The notes beneath the pieces were generated by a model that worked only from the letters and a program-made list of their open reading frames with translations, searched no databases and was not told the origin of the DNA. Shown here piece after piece: positions 1-7,155 of a stretch of 10,371 nt of DNA; positions within the stretch are counted from its first letter, which is position 1; every line of letters starts with the position of its first letter. The position numbers and the translations under genes are program-made. The stretch is from an uncultured Collinsella sp. (GTDB lineage Bacteria > Actinomycetota > Coriobacteriia > Coriobacteriales > Coriobacteriaceae): assembly GCA_958429225.1 (NCBI GenBank), contig CAUAJB010000068.1:1-10371 (forward strand), read 5' to 3'.

Positions 1-185
1 GCGTGGCCGCCGGCACGCTGAAGCTCGTCGGCACCGAGGAGGACGTCATCTACCGTGAGTTCAGTTGCCTTCTCTCCGATCAGGCTGAGTACGAGGCTAT
101 GAGCCGCGCCTCGAACCCCTATGGTGACGGGCATGCGAGCGAGCGGATCGCGGACGTACTGGCGGACGGTGAATACCGTGGGTAA
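1..185 (+). CDS. wecB: UDP-N-acetylglucosamine 2-epimerase (non-hydrolysing), C-terminal fragment
   Basis: Only the last ~60 codons are present; the 5' part lies outside the window, and the reading frame starts at base 3. The enzyme interconverts UDP-GlcNAc and UDP-ManNAc in the cytoplasm, supplying ManNAc for surface polymers. The visible tail matches the family's C-terminal signature: AGTLKLVG (where family members carry AGT.KLVGTD), then a helix with LLSDQAEYEAM, then the hallmark NPYGDG followed by A..RI. It ends in TAA at 183-185. The codons are strongly GC-rich, like ugd at the other end of the window and unlike the central genes. The stop overlaps the probable GTG start of the next gene by 8 bases, so the two are probably co-translated. 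WecB and MnaA are the same activity; the fragment cannot say which name the organism's annotation would use. Confidence 0.9.
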   Translation, partial: VAAGTLKLVGTEEDVIYREFSCLLSDQAEYEAMSRASNPYGDGHASERIADVLADGEYRG

Positions 186-1284
186 GATACGCGTGCTTCT
201 CCTAGTGAACCGTTGGTACCCGGACGGTGGCGTTGAGAACTTTCTCGAGCAGCTGGTGTCTGAGACCTCGGGTTCAATCGACTACGCGATAATGTCTCTC
301 ACCACCCGCGTCGACTCCGATGCTGCCTGCATCAAGATCGGGCCGGTTCTGAGTTCCGAACGCGTGCAGGACATGTTCGCTCAAAGCTCCTCTATAGCTT
401 CGGTCATGCGGGAGGGTCATTACGACGTCGTGCACATCCAAGCAAGCAACGGCAGTGCCTTCTTCCTTGCTGACATTGCAAAGAAAGCGGGGATCCCCCG
501 TCGCATAATCCACTCGCACAACGCGGGGGCCGAGATTTCTGGTAACCCGTTGAAGAGGGCCGTGGGCGCAGCCTGTGCGTCGCTCTTTTCAGACGCGCCG
601 ACCGATTTGTGGGCCTGCTCGGCGAACGCTGGCGAATATCTATTTGGCAAACAACCGTTTAACGTCTACTTTAATGGTATTGATCTCGTTAGGTTCGCCT
701 TCTCTGAGCAGAAGCGCGCAAACATACGCGGCGAGCTCGGCGTGGCTGACGGCGAGTTCCTGCTTGGTAGCATCGGCCGCATAGCCCTGCAGAAGAATCC
801 GCTTTACCAGCTTCAGGTGTTCTCCGAGCTGCGCAAGCTCGTTCCCGGGGCTCGCTTCTGCATGGTTGGCAGCGGCGACATGGAGGTCGAACGTGATGCT
901 GAGGCCGAGCGACTCGGTCTGGGCAGCTCGCTCATAAAGGTATCGAGGACCTCGGAAAGCGACGCCTACTATTCGGCTTTCGACGCACTGCTATTGCCCT
1001 CCCTCTTTGAGGGCCTGTCCTTCGTTGGCATCGAAGGGCAGGCTGAAGGTCTTCCCATATACGGCTCCGACGTGCTTCCTCGCGAGTTGTCCATCACTGA
1101 CAGAATCTTATTCGCGTCCACCGACGAGGCGCCTTCCACCTGGGCGCGGCGTATCGCCGAGGGTATCGATAGGTATCGTATTGAAGAGCGCCCTTCGTAT
1201 GCGGAAAAGATGCGCGCCGCCGGCTTCGACAGGGAGGCGTGCTTCGCAACGATTGCCATGGCCTACCGGGGTGGTGGCCGATGA
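178..1284 (+). CDS. GT4-family glycosyltransferase
   Basis: Probable retaining GT-B glycosyltransferase (Glycos_transf_1 family) of about 368 residues, acting in the cytoplasm on the lipid-linked repeat unit. The N-terminal Rossmann strand reads KIRVLLLVNRWYPDGGVENF, the usual GGVE acceptor-side loop. The C-terminal donor domain has GSIGRIALQKNP (about residues 197-208) and the E-x7-E motif EGLSFVGIE (residues 278-286), which contacts the nucleotide sugar. The open frame extends upstream to 121, but that part is inside the epimerase and has no family likeness. GTG at 178 places the conserved strand at residues 4-10 and has a weak GGACGG ribosome site 8 bases upstream; GTG at 169 is the alternative. 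It ends in an ATGA overlap with the next GT. Donor and acceptor cannot be read from sequence. GC content is intermediate between the flanks and the centre. Confidence 0.88.
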   Translation: MGKIRVLLLVNRWYPDGGVENFLEQLVSETSGSIDYAIMSLTTRVDSDAACIKIGPVLSSERVQDMFAQSSSIASVMREGHYDVVHIQASNGSAFFLADIAKKAGIPRRIIHSHNAGAEISGNPLKRAVGAACASLFSDAPTDLWACSANAGEYLFGKQPFNVYFNGIDLVRFAFSEQKRANIRGELGVADGEFLLGSIGRIALQKNPLYQLQVFSELRKLVPGARFCMVGSGDMEVERDAEAERLGLGSSLIKVSRTSESDAYYSAFDALLLPSLFEGLSFVGIEGQAEGLPIYGSDVLPRELSITDRILFASTDEAPSTWARRIAEGIDRYRIEERPSYAEKMRAAGFDREACFATIAMAYRGGGR

Positions 1285-2360
1285 TACAGAGGCGCACTAA
1301 GGTCCTCATGGTGGGGCCCGCACGCAACGAGCAAGGCGGTATCGCGACCGTCATCAACGACTACTATAAGGCTGGCATCGAGGACCGCTGCGACATTACC
1401 TTTCTGCCGTGCACAGGCAAGGGGAGCAAACTTAAGAAGCTCGCGCAGGGTGTCTATGCCCTGGCGTGGGTTAAGCGACACTTGAGGGGCTTCGACGTGC
1501 TGCACGTCCACATGGGCGGCGGCAACAGCTTCGCCCGGGAGCGTTTCTTCGCCATGGCAGGTGTCGATGCCGGTGTGCCGACAATTCTGCACGTGCACGA
1601 CGGCCTCTTTCGCGATACCTACGCGAATGCGCCCGAGAAGACCAGGTCGGACTACCGCAGGGTTTTCTCGGCGGTAGATAGAGTGGTCGCTCTTTCCGAC
1701 TCATGGAAGGAGTACTTCTCCTCCGAGATATCAGGTTCGGACAATGTCGTTACGATTCCCAACGGTATCCACGTCCCCGAGGATGTAAACGATCACAAGG
1801 AGCCGAACACGGTGCTGTTTCTGGGACACTTCGATGACAACAAGAACGCCACCGTACTCATACGCGCGATTTCTAGGGCGCGGGAGATCGTGCCTGGTAT
1901 TCGAGCATATTTCGGTGCGGACGGCGACGTGGAGGGTGCGAAGGCGCTTGTTGCCGAGCTGGGCTGCGAGGACGCGTGCTCGATCTTGGGATGGGTCGGC
2001 TCGCGGGAGAAGCAGGCGCTGCTGGACATGTGCGCAATCTACTGTCTGCCGTCCAAGAACGAGGCCTTCCCCATGGGGCTCTTGGAGGCCATGGCGAACG
2101 GCTTGGCGGTCGTTGTGACCCCCGTGGGCGGCATGCGTGACATCGTGGAGGACGGTAAGACCGGCGTTTTCGTTCCCGTCGATGATATAGATGCCCTAGT
2201 GGAGGCGATTGTGACACTATGCCGCGATAAGAACGAGCGCACCCGCGTTGCGAAGGCGGGTGCCGACATGGTGCGCGAGAATTACAACCTCGGCGCTGTC
2301 GTGTCTGAACTTGTAGGTGTTTATGAGGAGCTTGCTGGAGGTGGAACCGTTGACGCCTAA
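1281..2360 (+). CDS. GT4-family glycosyltransferase
   Basis: A second GT-B, GT4-type transferase of 359 residues. ATG at 1281 overlaps the preceding stop (ATGA), with a G-rich GGGGTGGTGG ribosome-binding stretch just upstream, so translational coupling is likely. The N-terminus shows KVLMVGPARNEQGGIATVI, the GGI.TV loop common in capsule transferases. The middle carries HVHDG and IPNGI. The donor domain contains VLFLGHFDDNKN and the E-x7-E motif EAFPMGLLE at residues 261-269, then PVGG..DIVEDGKTGVFVP, all standard for family GT4. The likely role is addition of one sugar to the undecaprenyl-linked repeat unit on the inner membrane face; the sugar is unknown. It is still fairly GC-rich (bases 1981-2040: 38/60 by hand count), closer to the flanks than to the genes that follow. 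The 3' end overlaps the next gene by 11 bases. Confidence 0.9.
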   Translation: MIQRRTKVLMVGPARNEQGGIATVINDYYKAGIEDRCDITFLPCTGKGSKLKKLAQGVYALAWVKRHLRGFDVLHVHMGGGNSFARERFFAMAGVDAGVPTILHVHDGLFRDTYANAPEKTRSDYRRVFSAVDRVVALSDSWKEYFSSEISGSDNVVTIPNGIHVPEDVNDHKEPNTVLFLGHFDDNKNATVLIRAISRAREIVPGIRAYFGADGDVEGAKALVAELGCEDACSILGWVGSREKQALLDMCAIYCLPSKNEAFPMGLLEAMANGLAVVVTPVGGMRDIVEDGKTGVFVPVDDIDALVEAIVTLCRDKNERTRVAKAGADMVRENYNLGAVVSELVGVYEELAGGGTVDA

Positions 2361-3099
2361 GGTGCTGCATTACTGCTGGTTCGGAGGAAAGCCCCTACCG
2401 CAAAAAGCTCAGGCAAACGTTGAGCGCTGGCAGGAGCTTATGCCGGATTATGAGATTGTCCGATGGGATGAATCGAACTTTGACGTTGATGAGTGCCCTT
2501 ATGCCCGGGACGCTTACAAGGCAGGTAAATGGGCATTTGTGAGCGACTATGCGCGCTTCAAGGTCGTTTACGACAACGGCGGTACCTATATGGACATAGG
2601 TAGTGAGCTTCTGAAGTCAATCGACCCGCTTGTCAAAGAATCGGGGTTCACTGCATGTGACTATGAGTCGCATGCAGTGAACCCCGGCCTAGTGCTCTCG
2701 GCTGGGGCTCACTCTGACTTAATCGGCGAGGTCCTTGAATCTTACCGAAATCTTGATTTCGTGGATTCCATTGAGTTCCTGTATTCCCATACCGTTAATC
2801 ACATTTTCGGTGAGGTTCTTGAACGCTATGGCTATCAGTGGGGCGTAGACGCTCTATGGGAGTATGACGGTTTTAGGGTCTATCCGAGTGAGTACTTCTG
2901 TCCAAAGCTCGACTTCGGTGGGTTTAAATGTACTAGTCGCACGTACTCCACCCATGTCAGTACCGCGAGTTGGTTGCCGGCCGGTGAGCGGTTTCGGATT
3001 AGCTTCATCAACAAGTGGGCCCCCTACGTGGGCGATTTCATTGCACGCAAGATCGCTCGTATTCTCTCGTTAACGTTATATAAGGGTGATACCCGATGA
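2350..3099 (+). CDS. DXD-sugar-type (GT32-like) glycosyltransferase, atypical DIG motif
   Basis: A 249-residue transferase of the Gly_transf_sug/GT32-like group common in capsule loci. The chosen start is TTG at 2350: GGAGGTG (2337-2343) sits 6 bases upstream, and the product then begins MTPKVLHYCWFGG, matching the family's usual opening (.IPK.IHY.WFGG). GTG 2317 and ATG 2323 also lie in frame but would add residues the family lacks. The catalytic region reads WAFVSDYARF (SDY.R, residues 65-69), then NGGTYMDIGSE (residues 76-86). The family normally has YLDTD here; this protein has D82-I83-G84, so the second metal-binding Asp is replaced. It could be an active variant, a different metal ligand set, or an impaired enzyme. 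The gene also contains the large palindrome at 2642-2686, which falls in the segment FTACDYESHAVNPG. It ends in an ATGA overlap with the next GT. Confidence 0.85.
   Translation: MTPKVLHYCWFGGKPLPQKAQANVERWQELMPDYEIVRWDESNFDVDECPYARDAYKAGKWAFVSDYARFKVVYDNGGTYMDIGSELLKSIDPLVKESGFTACDYESHAVNPGLVLSAGAHSDLIGEVLESYRNLDFVDSIEFLYSHTVNHIFGEVLERYGYQWGVDALWEYDGFRVYPSEYFCPKLDFGGFKCTSRTYSTHVSTASWLPAGERFRISFINKWAPYVGDFIARKIARILSLTLYKGDTR
2642..2686. repeat. Long near-perfect inverted repeat inside the GT32-like gene
   Basis: Arms 2642-2662 and 2666-2686 are reverse complements across 21 positions, with a single G-U-type mismatch (2658/2670) and a 3-base loop (ATG, 2663-2665). The outer 15-base core, GGGGTTCACTGCATG (2643-2657), is exactly complementary to 2671-2685. 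It lies wholly in coding sequence and no T-run follows on the + strand, so it is not an ordinary intrinsic terminator. On the complementary strand the following bases are only mildly T-rich. In mRNA it would be a very stable hairpin in the middle of the gene; in DNA it could extrude as a cruciform. Function unknown. Confidence 0.9.
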
Positions 3100-4016
3100 T
3101 TACGGTATTCACTCCCACCTACAACAGGGCTTATTCGATAGCCCGTCTGTTCGACTCGCTTCAACGCCAGACTTGCAAGGATTTTGAGTGGGTTGTTGTG
3201 GATGATGGATCCACGGATGAGACGACTTCTTTGCTCGCAGAGCTTAAGGCAAATGCGACATTCCCCATGCATTTCGAAAGGCAGGAAAATGCCGGCAAGC
3301 ATGTAGCGATTAATCGGGGAGTGAACCTTGCTCGTGGAGAATGGTTTTTTATCGTTGATTCCGATGATTGGCTACCGGATGATTCCATTGAGGTGAACTT
3401 GCGATATATCGCGCAAGTCGCTGATGACGATTCTTTTGCTGGCGTTTCCGGTGTGTGCGCGCGCGCTGACGGCTCACTGCTTCTTGGGGAGTCTGGCGTG
3501 TCTTTGAGCGACATGGATGAGAAGACGGTTGAACGGTTTACCGAGGAGTACATAGACTCTACGTCGTGTGATTTCAGGTTCAAATACAAGATGCCGGGCG
3601 ACAGGGCAGAGATTGTGCGCACTGAACTAATCAAGCGTTTTCCTTTTCCGCGTTTCGAAGGCGAAAGATATCTTTCTGAATTCTATCTATGGCAGTCGAT
3701 ATCGGAATTGGATCTCAAGATTAGATGGTTCAATACGCCGACGTATTACGGCGACTATCTGGAAGATGGTCTTACGACCAATATGAAGGAGGTTATGCTG
3801 AAAAATCCGAGAGGGCGTTCTTTTATTGATGATTTCACGTTGGGGACTCACGTTCCGATCAAGATGAAACTGAGATCTGCTGTTAATTATCTCCGGTACG
3901 GTAGTTATGCCGGCTGTGGTATAGGTTCGCTTGTATCCAGTTCTTGCCATCCTCTGATTGTTCTACTCGCCTTGCCTTTCGCCTGTTTGTTTCCTCTTAG
4001 AGGTGATGTTGAATGA
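3096..4016 (+). CDS. GT2-family glycosyltransferase
   Basis: A GT-A fold, inverting family 2 transferase of 306 residues. The N-terminus is canonical: ITVFTPTYNRAYSIARLFDSL, then FEWVVVDDGSTDET. The metal and sugar-nucleotide motif is DSDD at residues 88-91 in FIVDSDDWLP. Downstream, GDRAEIVRTELIKRFPFP and YLEDGLTTN are typical of capsule-locus GT2 proteins. The C-terminus (about residues 275-300) is hydrophobic and may sit in or on the membrane. ATG at 3096 overlaps the previous stop as ATGA. The ribosome site AAGGG (3082-3086) is partly inside a small hairpin GGGT-GAT-ACCC (3084-3094) that abuts the start codon, so initiation may depend on ribosomes arriving from the upstream gene. Composition turns AT-richer from here on. 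Donor and acceptor are unknown. Confidence 0.92.
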   Translation: MITVFTPTYNRAYSIARLFDSLQRQTCKDFEWVVVDDGSTDETTSLLAELKANATFPMHFERQENAGKHVAINRGVNLARGEWFFIVDSDDWLPDDSIEVNLRYIAQVADDDSFAGVSGVCARADGSLLLGESGVSLSDMDEKTVERFTEEYIDSTSCDFRFKYKMPGDRAEIVRTELIKRFPFPRFEGERYLSEFYLWQSISELDLKIRWFNTPTYYGDYLEDGLTTNMKEVMLKNPRGRSFIDDFTLGTHVPIKMKLRSAVNYLRYGSYAGCGIGSLVSSSCHPLIVLLALPFACLFPLRGDVE

Positions 4017-5293
4017 CGGGAAAAACGATTTCCCTAAGAAGTCAAGTTCTTGAGACGCGTCTTTTTACTGTCGTTAATCTCTCTGTTTTCTTACTTGTCG
4101 CTTCGGTATTTGCTGTTTCTTTTTATCTACGAATGGGATTGAGCTCGGAGTTTGCGTATATTAACCTATTATTTTATGTTCCTTTGATTCTTCTAGCTGC
4201 TAAATGCGGATGTCGAATCGGGATTGGGCCTTTGATGTTTTGGCTCTTTCTGCTTTCCCTTTTTTTGGTGACCGAGCGAACGGCTGGCTCTTCGTTTCGG
4301 GACGTAGCGAAATTCTCCTTTCTTTACTGTTTGCCCCTATTAGTCTGCCAGCTGAGATTTGGCTCGTCGCAGGATCAGCGTCGGGCTTTGGCCAAGGCAA
4401 TAATTAGAACATCAAACGCGTTCGTATTTCTTGTCTTTGGCATTCTTGTGCTCGATTGCTTTACGGGTTCCGCTTGCATGGCGGCAATATCAAATGCGGC
4501 TATGAAAGAGATGTCTGGATGGGTTTCGCCGGAAATTTCATCGAGGCATGTCTCCATATGGGGCCATTATCTCAGCACAGCAGGGTTTTATCTCGTTTTT
4601 TACTATATGAATATTGCATACGAGCGAATCGTTGGTGAGTCGTTGGTCAACATCAAGCTCTTGTATGTAGTTGCGACATTAGGCATCCTCTCCACAGGCG
4701 GTAAAACCGCCATTGTGATTTACCTGTTATCTGTAATTTGGCTTAACACTACTAGTAAGGATGCGATAAAGAACGCGATTGCCCTGAGCGTTTTTCTTGG
4801 CGTGCTTTATTTTGTCGGCGCGTTCGATGTCGTGCTTGATCGTTTTGGTGCGTCAGATTTATCGAGTGGAAGGAACGGCTCAGTTGAGCTTGTCCTTTCT
4901 TACGAAACTCCACGTATTTTCTGCGGATACGGTGAGGGTTACACCGCGCATTTCACTTCATTTATCGACAGAGGCACGGTATCTATGTTTTCCGAGTATT
5001 CCCTCTTGACGCTCGCATTTAAATTTGGACTTGTATTTGCAGTTGGTGCAGCGTTTCTTATCTTGCTGCCATCAATTAAGACCTCTGTTGCAACGGGAAA
5101 CTATTCTATTCTGTTCCTGGGAATTTTGATGCTTACTTACTTCTCGACCTTTAACGGCATGGCCAATATTCCGGATGTCTACCACGTTATGGCTTTATTT
5201 TGCTTAGTGCTTAATCTGCTGGGTGAACGCACCTCTAAAAATGACTCTGTCGACTCCGCAGTCAGTGACGTCATCGGCCCGAAGGGTTTATGA
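4013..5293 (+). CDS. wzy: Multi-spanning membrane protein, probable Wzy polysaccharide polymerase
   Basis: A 426-residue, very hydrophobic protein with about 11-12 predicted membrane segments by eye (around residues 17-38, 45-63, 72-87, 101-113, 135-150, 182-199, 213-240, 252-275, 330-352, 362-380, 386-403). A larger soluble loop lies between residues about 276 and 329 and carries SSGRN and GYGEGYT, resembling the periplasmic or outer loop of O-antigen polymerase/ligase-like proteins; STGGKTA (227-233) is also seen in that group. Wzy would join flipped repeat units on the outer membrane face. Wzy proteins are poorly conserved, so the call rests on topology, size and position among glycosyltransferases beside a flippase. 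ATG 4013 overlaps the previous stop and has a strong GAGGTGAT site at 4000-4007. This is the most AT-rich gene here (bases 4141-4200: 22/60 GC), typical of serotype-specific DNA. An O-antigen-ligase-like role is the main alternative. Confidence 0.75.
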   Translation: MTGKTISLRSQVLETRLFTVVNLSVFLLVASVFAVSFYLRMGLSSEFAYINLLFYVPLILLAAKCGCRIGIGPLMFWLFLLSLFLVTERTAGSSFRDVAKFSFLYCLPLLVCQLRFGSSQDQRRALAKAIIRTSNAFVFLVFGILVLDCFTGSACMAAISNAAMKEMSGWVSPEISSRHVSIWGHYLSTAGFYLVFYYMNIAYERIVGESLVNIKLLYVVATLGILSTGGKTAIVIYLLSVIWLNTTSKDAIKNAIALSVFLGVLYFVGAFDVVLDRFGASDLSSGRNGSVELVLSYETPRIFCGYGEGYTAHFTSFIDRGTVSMFSEYSLLTLAFKFGLVFAVGAAFLILLPSIKTSVATGNYSILFLGILMLTYFSTFNGMANIPDVYHVMALFCLVLNLLGERTSKNDSVDSAVSDVIGPKGL

Positions 5294-5294
5294 G

Positions 5295-6245
5295 ATGGAG
5301 ATGCCTTCAGTGAATTCAAACGCCCCATTAGTCAGTGTCGTGATCCCGACATATTCACGTTCTGACATGCTGACTCGGGCAATGGAAAGTGTTAATGCCC
5401 AGACTTACCCCAATATCGAGATTGTTGTCGTAGATGACAATGGTAAAGGCACGAATCAACAGCTTGAGACTCAAGCTCGTGTTCTTGCATTCGAGACTCG
5501 GCCGGGCGTTGAATTGCACTATGTCGTTCGCGAAAAAAACGGAGGCGGATCGCTTGCGCGTAACACTGGCATCGATGCCTCAAAGGCCGATTTTGTTGCC
5601 TTTCTTGACGATGATGATGAGTTTCTACCGCGCAAGCTAGAGCTGCAGATGGAACCAATGTCCGATTCTAATGTCTCGTTGACCTATGCGCACTGCAAGG
5701 GCGTCCAACCCGATGGCACAGAGATTTACTACCGCCGAGTCTGCAATGGGGTGCCTGTTTTTGAGCAGGCCTACTGCGGCTGTATTGCGGCGACGAGCCA
5801 ATGGCTGGCGCGCAAGGATGCGTTACGGAGCGTCGGTTGCTTCAGCGATACGCCTGCGAAGCAGGACTCCATTCTCATGTTCAAGCTTTTGATAGCGGGC
5901 TTCCAGATCAGATGCGTCCCCGAGGTGCTCTCAGTCTACTACGATGACTTAGGGACGGTGAGGATAAGCACGAGCGGCAAGTCTTTGGCGGGGGAGCTGA
6001 ACTATGATCGGCTCATACGGGAGTATTCTGGGATGTTTACGCTCAACCAAAGGCGTCGTGTAGAGCATGCGATGCACTATCGCGTCGGCATGATGCTCGT
6101 TGGAATGAACGCGAGTGCTGAGGGCGCAGTCCAGCTATTATCCTCGTTTGCGCTTGCTCCCTTTGCTTTTATACATAAAGCATATCGCGTTGTTGGTCAC
6201 AATGCGAAGCAGGCTCTTAAGAAACTTAATGCTCATCGTGGTTAG
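5295..6245 (+). CDS. GT2-family glycosyltransferase
   Basis: A second GT2 (GT-A) enzyme of about 316 residues. It opens with PLVSVVIPTYSRSDMLTRA and IEIVVVDDNGKGT, has SLARNTGI before the active site, and carries the acidic motif FLDDDDEF (Asp 105-108) that binds the divalent metal and sugar nucleotide. Later, AATSQWLARKDALRSVGCF and KQDSILMFKLLIAGF correspond to the usual acceptor-side and catalytic base region. The open frame extends back to 5223 inside wzy, but ATG 5295 lies one base after the wzy stop with GAAGG at 5281-5285 and gives a normal family length; ATG 5301 is an alternative. The C-terminal ~25 residues are basic and amphipathic (HKAYRVVGHNAKQALKKL), which suggests peripheral membrane attachment. 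Role: addition of one sugar to the repeat unit, specificity unknown. Confidence 0.9.
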   Translation: MEMPSVNSNAPLVSVVIPTYSRSDMLTRAMESVNAQTYPNIEIVVVDDNGKGTNQQLETQARVLAFETRPGVELHYVVREKNGGGSLARNTGIDASKADFVAFLDDDDEFLPRKLELQMEPMSDSNVSLTYAHCKGVQPDGTEIYYRRVCNGVPVFEQAYCGCIAATSQWLARKDALRSVGCFSDTPAKQDSILMFKLLIAGFQIRCVPEVLSVYYDDLGTVRISTSGKSLAGELNYDRLIREYSGMFTLNQRRRVEHAMHYRVGMMLVGMNASAEGAVQLLSSFALAPFAFIHKAYRVVGHNAKQALKKLNAHRG

Positions 6246-6252
6246 GAATTGC

Positions 6253-7155
6253 ATGTTATTAAGAAAAGCCGCTCGCCATGTTAGGCACCCTTCGCTTGTT
6301 GGGTTCGAGATTGAGAGACGTTCCAGGCTGCGTGAGGTCAGTAAATTTGATTTTCGCCCTTACACGAGCGCACCTATCAGCAATAATACATATATATCTC
6401 TTACAAGCTATGGGGCGCGTCTCAATGCGGTCCATATGGCCATCCGTTCCCTACTCATGCAATCAGTGAGACCCTCAAAGGTTCTGCTTTATCTTGATGA
6501 GTCTATCCAAAAGGACACGCTTTCCGATGATTTGGTTGACCTTGAACAATATGGTCTTGAAATCAGAATGGGTTACGAGGATTTGGGGCCGCACAAGAAA
6601 TATCTCTTCGCATTTCAAGAGTTCCCGGACTCGCTCATTATCACAGCGGACGATGACCTCATCTACCCAGCAGATATGGTCGAATCGCTTCTCACGGCCC
6701 ACGAGACTGTTCCCTATTGCGTTGTGGCAAGGCGCTGCCATCTCATAGGGTTTGATGCTGCGGGAGATTTACTTCCTTATGAAAAATGGGGCTGGGAGCA
6801 TAAGGACGCTTTTTCAGTCCCCAGCCGCCGGTTGCTTGCAACCGGTGGCGCCGGGGCGTTGTATCCTGTCGCAGCCTTCGACCTCGCATCGCTGGATATA
6901 GAGGCCATACGTGGAGTAGCCTGGCCTGCAGATGACCTTTATCTCAAGTTCTTCGAGCTCGCCAACGGCATCGAGGTGGCATATGCTCCGAACAGACAGA
7001 ATCATCCCTATCAATTGGAGGGTCCTCGTTCAGACGCTCTTTGCAACGCGAATGTGGCGGGAGGGCGTAACGATGCCATCATGGCCGAGCTCATGTGCCG
7101 ATATGGATTGAGACCATCGTATTTCGAGGAGGGATATCGTGTGACTTCTTCCTAA
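6253..7155 (+). CDS. GT-A-like glycosyltransferase of a poorly characterised family
   Basis: A protein of about 300 residues resembling the little-studied capsule-locus transferases that begin with a VSLTSYP.R strand. Here it reads YISLTSYGARLNAVHMAIRS, followed by PSKVLLYLDES. A clear DXD-type motif occurs in IITADDDLIYP (Asp 133-135), and a second acidic pair in WPADDLYLKFF (Asp 227-228) sits where this family usually has ADD.WL. These support a nucleotide-sugar-dependent transferase, but no donor can be named. The start is uncertain: ATG 6253 has AGGA at 6244-6247 and lies 7 bases after the previous stop; ATG 6229 would overlap the preceding gene and add 8 residues. A strong hairpin (6824-6849) lies in the codons for SRRLLATGG. 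GAGGAGGG near the 3' end (7126-7133) looks like the ribosome site of the decayed next gene. Confidence 0.8.
   Translation: MLLRKAARHVRHPSLVGFEIERRSRLREVSKFDFRPYTSAPISNNTYISLTSYGARLNAVHMAIRSLLMQSVRPSKVLLYLDESIQKDTLSDDLVDLEQYGLEIRMGYEDLGPHKKYLFAFQEFPDSLIITADDDLIYPADMVESLLTAHETVPYCVVARRCHLIGFDAAGDLLPYEKWGWEHKDAFSVPSRRLLATGGAGALYPVAAFDLASLDIEAIRGVAWPADDLYLKFFELANGIEVAYAPNRQNHPYQLEGPRSDALCNANVAGGRNDAIMAELMCRYGLRPSYFEEGYRVTSS
6824..6849. repeat. Strong inverted repeat inside a glycosyltransferase gene
   Basis: Twelve-position arms, GCCGCCGGTTGC (6824-6835) and its complement at 6838-6849, separated by TT, with one G-U-type pair (6827/6846). In RNA the realistic structure is an 11-bp stem with a CTTG loop. 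It is inside coding sequence for the ISLTSY-type transferase. No T-run follows, so it does not look like an intrinsic terminator. It could slow ribosomes or affect mRNA decay; function unknown. Confidence 0.85.
7126..7133 (+). promoter_or_regulatory. Probable ribosome-binding site of the decayed acyltransferase
   Basis: GAGGAGGG is the strongest purine tract near the end of the preceding gene and sits 5-7 bases before GTG triplets at 7139 and 7141. The GTG at 7139 is in the frame that carries the first acyltransferase-like residues but is followed at once by TGA (7142-7144). An ATG at 7155 (TAATG with the preceding stop) is another possible original start. The site may still recruit ribosomes to a dead frame. 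Confidence 0.45.

Noticed and set aside
121..177. Upstream extension of the first glycosyltransferase to ATG 121
   Set aside because: These codons overlap the conserved NPYGDG end of the epimerase, show no GT4 likeness and would give an abnormal N-terminus.
490..499. GGGGATCCCC palindrome in the first GT4 gene
   Set aside because: Ten bases only, coding, with no operator-like context.
1873..2370. Antisense frame of about 165 codons over the second GT4 gene
   Set aside because: Arg/Pro/Ser-rich shadow translation of a GC-rich gene with no recognisable motif.
4697..4711. GGCGGT-AAA-ACCGCC inverted repeat inside wzy
   Set aside because: Only a 6-bp stem, within the codons for a Gly-Gly-Lys-Thr-Ala stretch, and no T-run; plausible by chance.
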